64,000 bases of DNA from Ziziphus jujuba (taxonomy: Eukaryota > Streptophyta > Magnoliopsida > Rosales > Rhamnaceae). The notes under the pieces are model-generated. The model saw only the letters and a program-made list of their open reading frames with translations. It searched no databases and was not told the origin of the DNA. The stretch is taken from the NCBI RefSeq assembly GCF_031755915.1, contig NC_083382.1, forward strand, positions 15,389,501 to 15,453,500, given 5' to 3'. The position numbers and the translations under genes are program-made. Of this stretch, positions 44,782 through 56,839 are shown piece after piece (within the stretch, counting starts at the first letter, position 1; each line of letters opens with the position of its first letter).

Positions 44782-47700
44782 ATGAACGATAGTGCAGGTA
44801 AAACATCGTCTTGTTTGTCACTCGCAGTACCGGAAAAGAGAACTCATAGGCCTGGTGGTTGTGTTGGGATCTTCTTTCAGCTCTTCGATTGGAACCGCAG
44901 GTTTGCCAAGAAGAAGCTCTTTTCCAAGAAATTGCTTCCTCCTGGTTAGTTTCTTACCCCCCAGTAAACAAATAGTTTCTCACACCCAATAAACAAACTC
45001 CCCCATTGCTGCTTTCTTCTCTCGCTAAAGAGAAAAATATCTTATTCTTTTTTGGATTATTTTTGATCTAATAGCTCGTGCAAAACAAGCATCTAAGAAG
45101 TTTAAAGGAGATGAGAAAATGCCCACTTCCAAGCTTCATTTGGTATGCGTGTTAGATGCAGTAGATTTTGATTCTTAAGTTTTCATAAATTCTGTTTTAT
45201 GGGTTTGTTTCTTCATTTTGTTTGCTGATACAATCTTGTTTCTTTTGGCCTTTTTTTTTTCTTTTTTTTTTTTTTTGTTGGGGTGGGTTTTGAACGATAG
45301 ATTGCTGATGAAAACAGTGGAGGTTTCCCAAATATGAAGAAACATCCGAACCGCAGTATTGATTTTGACCATAAGCATGAAATGCGAGCTCCTGGTTTGG
45401 TTGCTAGGCTTATGGGTCTTGAATCCATGCCTGCTTTGCGTGATAAGTCAAAGAAAGTTAATTTATCTGATGCTTGTGATAATAATGGAGAGAAGAAATG
45501 TGCGAATACTTATAGCGTTGTTGATGGAGAAGATGTGAATTTGGAAAGAGGGAGTACAAAGATTGAATCTAGGCCTCAGAAGCTTCAGAAAACGGGACAG
45601 TTTGAGAGAAAGGTAGTGACTAGGTTTGGAGCTGAAGCACTTCAAATTAAGAATGTTTTATCACGGTCTAGAAAGCATCATCATCATCCAAAACTTGTCC
45701 CCCCAGTTAAAAGTCCAAGGATTCCTTCTGGGAGAAATGTTTCTCGGACCTCCCGGTTGATTGATGCAGCTACTAAGATTTTGGAACCTGCTACGACTAA
45801 AACAAAATGTGCTATAACGTACTCAAATTCTACTCAGTATCCTCCCAAGAATGTGGTTATGAAAGAGGCGACTTTTGTGAAGTCAGAGGAGCTACCTAAA
45901 CAACCTTGTTATTCTGCCAATTCAACCAATTGTTTAATGGGGAAGACTTCTTGCAAAAATTGTGGTAATCTACTTGACGTTGTGGATGTTGGACCAAATG
46001 CTGCAGAACAGCCATCCATTTTTCCATCTTTTGCCTCAAATTTTGTAGATGTCCCTTTGGAGGCAACAGGAAGAAGTAATCCGAGGACACCTATACCCTC
46101 CTTTGGCCAACAAGTGGATGTAGTTTTTCCGTTAAATCGGGACCAGCCCGTATCTCTTCCAACTCAAAGGAAAGAAGAAATGGATAATAGACAATGGAAT
46201 GGGAAGTCCATTACAGAGAGAAATTCTATGCCTCATGACGGTCAAGCTCCATGGCAGTCTTCAAGCCAACCCTCCAAGCTTCAAAGTGATGAAAGGTCTT
46301 CCATTACCGTAAAGCACAGGGCTCAAATTCAGGATCAGATGCCTTTAGCCAGGGGTAGGACTCCATCCAGGTCTAAACTGAACAATTTGCAAAGCAGAAG
46401 AGCCTCATCGGCTGCAAATGCTGTTAGAGGAACCAAAGATTTTGTTGCATTGAACCGTAGCTTGAGCGGTCGCACCCGACCCAGAGTACCCACTAAAGTG
46501 GAGGCTTCTAAGGTTGATTCAGACAGGAAAGCTATTGACAGCCGAGATGAATCCCCATCACAATTAAGAAGTTCAGTGAGGAAAAGGAGGACAATTAATG
46601 CCAGTGTCCAAGTTGAGAGTAGGGGTTTTGTTACTTCAACAGCTACAAAACAGAAGAATATACAGTTTGATTCACAGACTGGAAATGGACTGGGGCCTGA
46701 TATGCAACCGATGAACCGCATTGGTGTTAGAAGTAGATTAGCTGATCAGAGAGATGATAATAGAGCTAAAAATAAAAGCACTGATGTTATTTCTTTCACG
46801 TTTAATTCGCCCATGAGGCACAAAACTGGAGTCCCCATGGAAGTGGAGGAGAAAACCATGGGCAATGAGATGAAGAAATTTTCTCAAAAACCATTGTCAC
46901 AGAAAAGAGATTCTATAGGTGCTCTTCTGGAACAAAAATTGAAGGAACTGACAAGTCAAGAAGATGAAGAGTTGGCAACTGGTGGTCCACCAAAGAGATC
47001 AACAGCTATGATTCTGCAGGAGCTAATATCTGCATTAACTTCAGACCACCCAGAAATAGTATCCCCATCCATTGTAAGTGGTCTTCTTCTTCTTTTTTTT
47101 ATTTTTGTTTTATCCACTGTTCCTTTTCTAATCTTTGATCTTTAAGTGTTATTATCTGTTTGAGCATCATTCCATGTTGATATTTCCCTACTATTTTAGC
47201 TGAAACCATTGTTTCAGTACATTGATGAATGTAAATGCATGATTATAATTGGCGTTAAAGACTAGGAGGATTGAGTTATCAGAAAGGTAGCTGTTAATTG
47301 TACTTATATTTGAGGAGATTAAGTGTTAATTTCTCCACGAAGTGAAAAAGGGAAAAAGAAAGTTGGACTTATTCATGGGAATTGAGATGTTGGAAGCAAG
47401 AAATAACAATATCCAGAGATGAGAAAAGATTGATGTCCTCTAGATAGAGGTAAATTGCAACACTGAGGATTTAGCCTAGATTATACATGTTTCCTTACTA
47501 GTACCATGAAAGTTCGTTGGCTGGTGGCCATGTCGAATCTTAAATTTGGGTTATTTCTGTTTGTTTATATTAGTTTTGTATAAAATATCCTGCTGAAGTA
47601 CTGTGTGATGTTTGTAGCAAGGAATAAACGCACACACAAATATACACACATGGTTCATTATGGTTGTCTTTTTTATATCTTGTCGTTGGTGTTATGTTTG

Positions 47701-48750
47701 ATATTAAAGTGCTCTGGCAAACATCTTTTCTGACAATTGAATGTTTCTGTTGTACTTTTATAGGCTGAAACGAAGTTTGGAAGGACAGCTAGAATTTCTC
47801 ATTATGGTGATCATCTAAGCCCTGGATCTGTTCTTGATGCTTCATTCTCGTCTAGTAGTCTGGACGATAGCTCAGGTAGAATCCTTTGTATTACATGGTA
47901 GACAATGAGCATGAAACAGATATATGATTACCTTTGCTATAATCTGCTTTAACTTATTTTTAACTGTTGATAGTCCAACTAAGAGTTGTCTGTTTTGCTT
48001 TTAACTTCAGGGCATGGGTTACAACCCCACTATGTGGATTGCTCTGATGATCACTTGCATTCATTGGAATCTGATACTGATCTTTTGGATTCTGCTACTT
48101 CTTGGGACCAAGAGAGGTCTATCAAGAGGGTAACGACTCTAGTTAGCAATATTTCTAAGATATTGCATAGCATCAGTATTGCCGGGGAAAGATTGCCCGA
48201 AAACCAGCTTACCTATGCAAAAGATGCTATATTGAATGCAGAAATTTTGTTCGGGGATGTGGCTCCCAATCGTGGGGATGGAATGAAAGGTCTGTTGGTC
48301 AGTCCGATTCTCCTTGAACTAGAAACTAATGCCAATGCTATTTGGACAAATATGGACATTACCGGTCTGGATGCTACCAAGGTGGGGAATCAATGTAGGG
48401 AGTTTCTTTTTGACTGTCTGATAGAATGTATAGAATCTAGATATAGCAAATGTTGTAACACTGGATTCAGATATTGGAGAAGGCTTCCTTTGTGCATGAC
48501 CAGAGAGATGATATGTCAATGTGTTGAAGAAGAGATTAAAAAATGGTCATATTTGGCTGGGATGGTTCCGGATGAGCTAATAGAATGGGAGATGAGTCAT
48601 TCCCTTGGAAAATGGACAGATTTTGATATAGAAGCTTTTGAGTGTGGTGCTGAAATTGATGGTGAAATTCTTCATATTCTAGTTGATGAAATTGTGAGAG
48701 ACCTTTGGGAATGCAAGCAATGGTCCCTTCAACATTTCGTACAGATCTAG
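44782..48750 (+). CDS. TRM/LONGIFOLIA-like protein (DUF3741/DUF4378)
   Basis: Five exons with GT-AG borders join in frame: 44,782-44,944, 45,075-45,142, 45,301-47,073, 47,764-47,875 and 48,011-48,750, giving 951 residues. The family's conserved blocks are in order: GCVGIFFQLFDWNRRF (about residues 27-42), KLHLIADENSGG at the exon 2/3 junction, GLVARLMGLESMP (residues 109-121, DUF3741-like), a long basic Ser/Arg-rich disordered middle, and a C-terminal DUF4378 domain (about 755-945) ending VDEIVRDLWE. TRM proteins bind TON1 and cortical microtubules and influence cell elongation and division planes. The ATG at 44,782 is the first in the frame and directly precedes the conserved block. The protein is complete. 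The exact TRM subgroup was not determined. Confidence 0.92.
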
Positions 48751-49467
48751 GAATTTTTTAGTTTTTCTTTGGTCAATTGTAACATGAAAATTCAAGCAAA
48801 ATCGTATTATTTTTTTTGGTTTGTACAAATTGATGGATGGCATTAATGGAGGCTTTTGGAATTTGTAGAAGAACATGGTGTCTATATTTGTTTTGCTTGA
48901 AAAAACAGTTTCGAGTTTTCTTGGTCTTAATATTGGTAGGGTCTAGTAGCCATGATGATAAAGCAGAGTAAATGCAACTAATCTTTCTTTTATCAGTTGA
49001 ACTGTAAAATTAAATTAAATCCCACATACAAACTACAATAAAGATTTTCAGGATAAGCAAAAACCCATACATTATATATATGTATAAATATATATGTATA
49101 TAAGCAAAAACCCACATACAAATTACAATGAAAATTTTCACGCTATCATATTCGAATTTGAATTTTCTAACTTGCCAAACAGAACATGAAAACAGATGAA
49201 CTCCATCAGCAATCTATCATATCCAAACTTAAACCTTAGTAGTTACATCCAAAAGCTTTACAAGAAGAATGAGTCGTGATCAAACTCTTCTTAGGTGAGT
49301 AAGCAAAAGGATTATTCTCAAAAAAAAAAAAAAAAAAAAAAAAATTAAAAAAAAAAAAAAAAAAAACGTAGAAAATAACATTATGAATAATGAAAAAGAA
49401 TTTCAATGAAGAAACGAATTGAAATTTGAAGAAAATCCTTAAAGAATCCCAACCACAGAAGAAACTT
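48751..49467. other. Convergent 3' intergenic region
   Basis: It holds the 3' UTRs of the TRM-like gene (+) and the 49,468-50,145 gene (-). Two poly(A) blocks at 49,320-49,366 and a duplicated AAGCAAAAACCCA-CATACA motif (49,057 and 49,102) are the only structure. Confidence 0.6.
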
Positions 49468-50145
49468 TCAAAATTGTCTGTAGCCCAAAACCGTCTGTCT
49501 TCCATTCCTTCCTGCTCCCCTGTTTTCACCATTAATGGCATTGGCAGCAGCCGATGAAAGGCCCTTCAGTTCCTCAACACTCGCATAGCTCTTCCTCCCC
49601 ATTAACCCACCTCCATTGTTTCTTTTATCCCCTGCATTGGCCGACTTACTCCCTCTCGGATTCGAAACGATCCCATTAGCTTTGGATCGGTTCTTCAATG
49701 GCGGAGGAGTCATCTCGAGCATGGAAGGCAGAGCTGTCATAGGTTTCCTGTTCTCCTTCCTCAGAGCGGCAGAGAAATCAGGAACCGATTGAGCAAGAAC
49801 GGAGGACGACCCTTTACGGCCATTGCCAAGACTGGCTTGAAATCGGACCTGTTTCTTTGGTGGGGTTGGTTTAAATTCGTGTTCCTGGGGTTGTTGTTCT
49901 TGAGCTGTGATGTTCTTCATCATCCTCAGCTTTGATTCTCTGAGCTCCGCATACTCTCTGTATCTGGGTCCTCTCTCCATGAAGTAGCTCTCAGTGGTGA
50001 GTCTCAATGGAAGATGTTCGTCTGGGTTTGAATTCTGGGAGAGAATCAGAGATATGGGGTCGAGAGCATCGAAGAGAAGTTGAAGAGTGGGTTTGGGATC
50101 GTGGGTTCGTTGTTGTTGTTGTAGAGAGCCGTTGGTCCCTGCCAT
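49468..50145 (-). CDS. Conserved plant protein of unknown function
   Basis: A single-exon frame of 225 residues starts at ATG 50,145, and no upstream in-frame ATG precedes it closely. The N-terminus has QLLFDALDPISLILSQ, then SYFMERGPRYREYAELRESK, a Lys/Pro-rich segment with KKQVRF, VLAQSVPDFSAALRKENRKP, and near the C-terminus GRKSYASVEELKGLSSAAAN and TVLGYRQF. Alternating ordered motifs and Ser/Asn/Gly-rich linkers suggest a mostly disordered scaffold or adaptor. There is no signal peptide or membrane segment. I have a sense of related plant proteins sharing the last two motifs but cannot name a function. The leader reaches about 50,290. Confidence 0.8.
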   Translation of the reverse strand: MAGTNGSLQQQQRTHDPKPTLQLLFDALDPISLILSQNSNPDEHLPLRLTTESYFMERGPRYREYAELRESKLRMMKNITAQEQQPQEHEFKPTPPKKQVRFQASLGNGRKGSSSVLAQSVPDFSAALRKENRKPMTALPSMLEMTPPPLKNRSKANGIVSNPRGSKSANAGDKRNNGGGLMGRKSYASVEELKGLSSAAANAINGENRGAGRNGRQTVLGYRQF

Positions 50146-51694
50146 TGTTGATGAAAATTCGAGGTTTGTGCTCTGTTTATCTGCTCTGTTTATTTGCTCT
50201 GTTTTTATTTTGGCACAGAGTTTTGGTTTTAATTAATAATGGCTTTTTTAGTACTAGTATTTTCTCTCTCAGCTTTTTACCCAACTTTGAATAAAGGAGG
50301 ATCTTAGATTGCAACGGTCTAAAATAAATGGAGAGAGAAAATCTCTTCGGCTTTTTTTTATTAATTTATTATTATATTTTTCCTTACTTCCAACGTTCTT
50401 ATTTGTAGTGGGTCCCATTTTTCATAATCTGAATGACTTTGGATTCCACACCAACCGTCTGATTGAAATGATGATTTCAGACTCCTTGGAAGGTGCATGG
50501 AGGGTTCATTGAGCGAAGCAAAGAGAGGCAGATGGATGTTTTCTCAATGGATATATTCTTTTTTCGTGATAAGCGAATGGGTCTATTTTGTTTATAAAGG
50601 AAAGGACATTTTTGTTGTGACTTTGACACAATGTTTGATACCAAGTTTGAGGCTTTTTCTAGTTTCCATTTGGCTCCTGGAAAATCAAGCTAGAATGAGT
50701 CATTGTGTTGGGGAGGTTATGTTCCCAAAACTCATATTCCAACATATATAATGTAATATTGGTCATTATATAATTGATTATTAAATAATTTTGTCACCCT
50801 TATTTTTTTAATGGAGTATGCGAACATGTTTATTTTTCACTTGCTATTTTATCAAGTCAAATATCCATTCTTTTGGAAATCATGGAAGTGGTACTATCGA
50901 ACTTATATTGAGAGCGTGCATTTAGTGGTTTTAGGAAACAAGAATTCAAAATCAATCTTGCTTTGCACTATGAGTTGGAGGTAATCCCAATGTCAATTAA
51001 GAAATGCAAAATAACACACCTCTTCCCATTTAACCATCAACTTTCAATAAATTTGTCCCATTGGTGGACCCTTTTTGAATGGATATTAATTTTCAAATTT
51101 AAAAGTCTTTATCAATTTTTTTATGATTCAGTATCCGTCTTCAATTACATTGGAAATGTATTGCTTAGGATTTTTTTACTTTCGGATTTAAAACTTAATC
51201 CATGAATTTATAAACTTCTAAAACATATTTAGACCTTTCTATAATTGCTATCAATGTTTATGATATCTCCATTTCCATAATGTTTCACTGCATTGCTATA
51301 GGAAACGCTTATGGTTATGTAGTATTCCTCTGTATTTTATGGTGATTTTTTTTTTTTTTTTTCTTTGGCCTCCTTGAATACCTTCAACCTAGCTTGATGA
51401 TGAAATCAGGTGATGAACTTCAATGTCTCAAAGGACAATCCAATGGCAAATGTCACTGATCGATCCGAGGAGAATTGTGGGCTCAAGCCACAATAGATCC
51501 TAATGACAATCTTTGTTTACCCGGGAAAAGGAAGATAAAAAACAGATTAGTTACCAAAAATAGAAAAATTCCACTGAAAATACAAGACTTACAGGAATTC
51601 TAATCCGGAAGGTTACAGGAAAATTCTCCTCCAGCTAAGAAGCTACATATCGTATTAGCGGCAGCTCATATACTTGCCACTTATCGTTTGTCTA
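50146..51694. other. Intergenic
   Basis: It contains the promoter of the minus-strand gene at its left edge and the 3' UTR of the peptidyl-tRNA hydrolase gene at its right edge. A poly(T) run is at 51,348-51,362. Open frames at 50,309-50,751 and 50,963-51,205 show no domain. Confidence 0.6.
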
Positions 51695-54362
51695 TTAAAC
51701 TTTGTGATACTTGTATTTCTGCCCCAAATTAAATCGAGTAACGCTGTTGCTAAATCCATTCAGTACCAGGGTCCTCACAGCCTCAACCCCTTGTTCCAGT
51801 GCTGCATCAATCTGTCCAGGTGAAAAAAGTTTGACTATTACTGGGCAAAATTCACACTCCTTAAAAATGAGATGGAAAAAATACCAAGACATGTATACAT
51901 TCTGGGTGTTGGGGAGCTAGTAGTGGTGTGTGGGGAACAATAGTGATTGAAATCAGCTACTTTCACTGGCCGATATGCCATATGTATTACAATAAGTAAC
52001 AAGCACTATAATTTATGGAGGATTGTCAAATGCAGAACCCAACTCAATAAGTTTCACATGTTACTGGGGAGGTAACCTATAAATATAGCACACCAGAGCT
52101 CAACTACATGCATTGTCTTCTCGTCATATCAAGCTTTATCCTACAGAATGATTCAACAGTCATATACCTGATGTCTTTCTACCGTGCTGAACTTCTGTAG
52201 AAGAAAAGCTTTCATGTCCATAGTGCCAGGTGGATTCCCAATACCTGCAAGTAATTTTTTTCCACCCTTTTTAAATATAAGATAAGAGATAGAAATGGCT
52301 TAAATGGCTTCATTTTAGAAAAAACCAAATTGTTTGCCAAAAACAAAAACAAACCTATACATAACCGAGGAAACTCGCGACGACCATCCAAATGGCCCAT
52401 TACACTCTTCACTCTGTAAGAAAGAGATAACCAATTATATGAATGATTGTAAACATGAGAGAATCTGTAAATTCAGAATACATTACCAGAAAATATAGGA
52501 GAAAATAGCCAAATGAGGCAACCAAGTTTAGCTATGGTAGAATCTTTTTGCAATACTAATATGGGTTACATGACTTATTGTATTCCAAAACTCTTAAATT
52601 ACTAAGTTCAACCAAAACTACATACTAGACAATCTGGTCCTTTTCTGGGGTACCTTTCACAGTCCCAAGAAGTAGCTTCTTTGCAACCCAAACAATTTCT
52701 CTTATACCTGCTGAAACTCTTTAACTTCAGATATTTTCCTAACCTTTAGATGCTGAATGAACATCAAAATTTCATCCTTCAATCTTTATTCAGTTGCGTT
52801 AAACTTTATTGACGAAAAGATCATTTCCAGATTGGGTTTCTTAGGAACCTAAGTAACACATGATTAGCAGCCCTAGAGATGCGCATGGATACAATGCCAT
52901 ATGTATTTGCAAGAACAGTCCTCATCTATTAATGCATGTATTAGAAAGTTGCACTGAGAAAGTAGATAATCACAGATGCTCAATTCCATACCTAAGTGAC
53001 GAAAGAATTTAACAGAAATCCTAGAAGAGAAAAATACACTTCCCAGATAAAATAACGTAAAAAATGTACAGATCCCAGCACAAGTGATATTCCAACATAC
53101 CCATTGTGATGGCCATGTCCTCCTTTTGGTTGAAGTCTCAGAACACCATTTGGTAAGCTCATTTCATCATAAATCTGCATTGGCAGGTCGTAGAAACATG
53201 TACAGCCATTGAATTTGATTAGCTAATCTACAAAAGAATCTACTAACTTATTTAGTGTGCATTAAAGATATAAAGCATACCAATAAAATATGGCGTAGGG
53301 GTACTTGATAGTATGCAGCAAGTGGTCCAACCTTAACAATGATAACAGGAGAAAAGGTAAGTGAAAGAAGTTGTAGTGTATGCAAATTCACTAATTCACC
53401 TTCAAACAAAGAAAGGTAGAGAGTCCCTTACAATGCATCAATAATACAACTAAAGTAGTCAAGAAATAAAAATGAAATAAACATTACTGAGCGTTCCTTA
53501 AGCCATATCATACTGATCGTGATTTGATGAAGAAAATGTTTAGTCAATTTGAAATTGTCATTAATCCACTAACTATCTGCCAGAACAAGTGATTTATCAA
53601 ACATGTAGCAGACTATTTGATTGCCATGGAAAGATACTGCTTAATATAGGACCAACTTAAAACAAGCATGCAAAAAGACATATGTGATAAGATTCATGAA
53701 AGAAAATTTTGATAGAATAATAATGCAACCATAAACACAGTTACACAGAGAGGAAAAATATAGACATGAGCCATACCGATTCCCCACTAAAATTCATGTA
53801 TGATTGAGGCTTAACAAGCAAAATAGGCACCTCCTCAATGGAACCTGCAGACCAATCACACACAAAAAACTGAATGAACCAAAAAAAAAAGAAAAAAAAA
53901 AGAAAAAAAAAAAAAAAAAAAGGAAATAGAAATAAACATACAGTGATTAAATCAAACACAGCTGAGCACCCACCTATTCCAATCAAGGCTTTTGATTGGA
54001 TTGTATTCATGACAATGCCTTGTGATTGAGAAATACTGTCAATCATTTCAAATCCAACCTAATATGCAAATCCCAAATAAATATCAAGATCAATCGCGAT
54101 AAAGAGGCATTTAATTGAAACAAGCAAATCTTTTTGTACTTACATTGTGTCTAGTGCCATGGTACTTATTTCCAGGGTTACCCAACCCAACGATCAACCA
54201 AGGAGTGTATTCCGCTTTAACACCATTGTTATGGTCTGGCAATGAAGCACTTATGCGACAACTAGTCGAAATCGATTGCTTCTGCTTCTGCAGAAAATGA
54301 ACACTCCAAGGGCGTCTTGGATAGAATATGCTAGAGTGTGAAAAGGAGACTGCATACCACAT
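51695..54362 (-). CDS. Peptidyl-tRNA hydrolase, organellar (Pth/CRS2 family)
   Basis: Eight coding exons join in frame on the minus strand: 54,362-54,144, 54,058-53,974, 53,844-53,777, 53,331-53,281, 53,174-53,101, 52,413-52,355, 52,244-52,168 and 51,811-51,695, giving 249 residues. The bacterial-type Pth active site is complete: VGLGNPG (Asn62), GTRHNVG (His72), SYMNFSGES (Met118, Asn119), YDEMSLP (Asp144) and GGHGHHNG (Asn165). The enzyme frees peptides from peptidyl-tRNA. Plant paralogues also include CRS2, a chloroplast splicing factor. The roughly 50-residue N-terminal extension, rich in Ser and basic residues, fits a plastid or mitochondrial transit peptide. The intact catalytic set favours an active hydrolase over a pure splicing role. 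ATG 54,362 is chosen because the ATG at 54,374 lies before the apparent acceptor. Confidence 0.9.
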
Positions 54363-54725
54363 TGACCTATACATACAATTTTTTTTTTAAATAATAAAAA
54401 AAATCAAATTTCAGCAGTATATTTGCATTGCTTAACATGGGGTCAAACAGATAACTAATCTTCTTATCCATTTCTCTATCGGCCATGAATTTTGAGTTGG
54501 GGAACCAGTAAAAAGTAAATCCTTTATTCCTTTTAGAAAGAAAATTGAGTTTTCTCGCAGATTTATGTATATCTAAACCGAAGAACTGAACTCAGTAATT
54601 GAATAGCGGTAGTAGTTTTCTCAGCAACCAAACAGGTTCAAAAGCAAAATATACCAGTTAGAAGCAAAAACGCAAACAAATAACGTAATAGAAGAAAAAG
54701 ATAACAAATTTAGAGTGAAACAAAC

Positions 54726-54840
54726 CTGGGTTTTGAATTTGAAGAGGAAATAGGAAATAAAAAGGAAGAGCTTGGGTTTTGGGTTTAGAGCGCTTTGCAG
54801 CACCTTGTAGTGGTAGTTTGCAGTGACAGTTCAAAGACAT
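54726..54840 (-). other. Putative 5' leader exon with overlapping upstream frame
   Basis: This segment ends with a good donor (CCCAG then GTTTGT) and could be spliced to the acceptor TATAG before 54,365. It opens with an ATG at 54,840 encoding a transit-peptide-like MSLNCHCKLPLQG sequence. Spliced, that frame is out of phase with the hydrolase and runs about 34 codons into exon 2 before a stop. It therefore acts as an upstream frame overlapping the main start, unless splicing differs. Confidence 0.45.
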
Positions 54841-56053
54841 ATCTGTACCGGATATTTGCAGAAAGATCGAAGATTAAACGACTTCGTTTCTTGGATGAAG
54901 TTTTGGGCCAGCGTTATTAGCCCACCGCTACTCCTTTTAAGGACTATAATAACAAATAGCTCATTCTTTACAAACCAGAATTGAACTGTATACACTTCGT
55001 ATTTTTATAAAATTATATATCAAAAGACCTTTATTCCTCTTTCCCTCATTTATTTATTTATTTATTTTTCTTTTACAAATCTCAAATTGTTTTTCAAAAT
55101 TTTACCCTTTTTGTTTGAACAAGCGCCATAAATTTTTACAAAATTAAACTTTACCTAAAACTAAAAATTGCCAATAAATGAAATGGGAGGAATTACCCAA
55201 AACTATTAAATATATTTAGCGGGTTAAATTCTTTATATATGATTATACTTTGAGAGACTATATTTTTTAACTTACAGATAAATATTTTTTAAAATTTCGT
55301 ATGAAGACAATTACAATAATAATAATAATTGAAAAAAAAAAAAAACCAATTCTTTTGCCCTTTGGTAATCTGTTGAAATGTAGTTACATACATGTAACAC
55401 TTCTATAATTGAAGAAATCTTAATGCGATTCCCTCCAATATTAGAGTTAAGAGTAAAATATTGTATACAGTGTTTTTTTACTTTGGTCTTTAAACTTTAA
55501 ATTAATATTGGCTCTGTTTGTATACTTTCTGAAATATATATATATATATATATATACACAGTTGTGATTAAGTCAAAGGATTGAATCAATCATTTTCATT
55601 TTAATCTTATTTTTTTATACTATATATTAAAATTGGATTCATGATTATTGTTAAACAGTGGTTTTCCGTTGACTCCAATGGGCTTACATTTGTTAAAGTA
55701 TAATAAGTAAAATGGGCTTTGAATAATGAAATTGGACAATTCGTTTAAATGCATTGAAACTAATTAATGACCGATTCCCAAATTACTAAAAAAAGTATGC
55801 CAAACCTAAGACGATGTCAATTGATTATTTAACAAGAAACTGTGTTTTCTCAACTCGTAGATAATAATGATACTTAATATAGAACACAAAATGAACCAAT
55901 AAAATTGCTATATGCTCAAATTTTCAATAACAATTAATTGTTAAAAAAAAAAAAAAAGTCAGAAAAAAACTTTGAAAATTTACACACTCCATATATCATC
56001 AACAAAAAAGTAATTAACTAAAAACCATCATGATCATGATCATGATGGTCATA
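54841..56053. other. Intergenic
   Basis: It includes the upstream region of the hydrolase gene and the 3' UTR of the zinc-finger gene. A (TA)n run is at 55,537-55,557. No other feature. Confidence 0.6.
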
Positions 56054-56722
56054 TTAAGGATTGGCAGATCCAAGACTAAGATGCAAATCCAAACCCAAAC
56101 CGTTATGATGATCAAGCTGATATTGATGATGAGAACCACCATTATCTCCAGCCAAGCCACTCAAACCCTGCAAAACTCCGGCATGATTCCCAACCTCTTG
56201 GGACAAAGTCCTCATCATACTCTCCCTTATTCCTACCCTTCCATACACATTCCTCCCCGCCGGCACCGCAACCGCCGCTGTCGGAAAATACGCACCGCCT
56301 TGCGGTACTACATGCAAAGGAGGAGCATGCGATGACATGTAAAACCATGAAGAGTCCTGAGGATGTGCTGGTGGTGCCGGACCTAAAATATGACGTGGTG
56401 GCGGCGACATGAACGCCGATATCATTGGATTGTGGACGTGGTGGCCGGAAGCCGAAAAGTTCCGGCTGGCATTACTAGCCTGCATCTGTGCTCGCTTCAA
56501 GAGCTGCCTCTCTTTCTTGTGAGCGTTTTGGTGACCACCTAGAGCTTGAGAGTTGGCGAATTCGCGGAAACAGTACTGGCACTCGTATTTCCGTTGATGA
56601 TGATCGGAGTCTTGGGATTCAGAAGGAGATGAAGATGATCTTGTTGTGTTTAGGTCATTGTCTTCTGAGATGTTGAAGCCGAAAAGCTTTATTGGTTTTG
56701 CATGGCAATCAATATCAGCCAT
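56054..56722 (-). CDS. C2H2 zinc-finger transcription factor, ZFP5/ZFP6/GIS type
   Basis: A single-exon frame of 222 residues. One C2H2 finger at residues 46-68 (Cys48, Cys51, His64, His68) contains the plant-specific QALGGH helix followed by QNAHKKER. KLFGFNI near residue 12 is a hallmark of the ZFP5/ZFP6/ZFP8/GIS group. The C-terminus carries LDLHLSL (211-217), an EAR-type repression motif. These nuclear factors act in gibberellin- and cytokinin-regulated trichome and root-hair development in Arabidopsis; the role here is inferred. The lack of introns is normal for the family. It is complete with a clear start. The exact orthologue among the group is not resolved. Confidence 0.93.
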   Translation of the reverse strand: MADIDCHAKPIKLFGFNISEDNDLNTTRSSSSPSESQDSDHHQRKYECQYCFREFANSQALGGHQNAHKKERQLLKRAQMQASNASRNFSASGHHVHNPMISAFMSPPPRHILGPAPPAHPQDSSWFYMSSHAPPLHVVPQGGAYFPTAAVAVPAGRNVYGRVGIRESMMRTLSQEVGNHAGVLQGLSGLAGDNGGSHHQYQLDHHNGLGLDLHLSLGSANP

Positions 56723-56828
56723 TAGAGAGAGGTTAATTGGTGTATATATGTTGGAGATTAGAAACAGATGAGAAAGAATTATGTAAATGAGAAACTTAGT
56801 GTAGTGGGAGCTACTTTAAAAGTCTTGG

Positions 56829-56836
56829 ATATATAG
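56829..56836 (-). promoter_or_regulatory. TATA box of the zinc-finger gene, candidate
   Basis: The minus strand reads CTATATAT about 107 bases upstream of the ATG, leaving room for a leader of about 75 bases. The leader region contains GA-rich tracts at 56,850-56,900. Confidence 0.5.
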
Positions 56837-56839
56837 AAA

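Noticed and set aside
46335..46721. 128-codon minus-strand frame
   Set aside because: It is antisense to exon 3 of the TRM-like gene.
54363..54374. ATG at 54,374 as the hydrolase start
   Set aside because: The bases TGTATGTATAG before GTCAATG look like an intron end, which would remove this ATG. The ATG at 54,362 remains in any splice form.
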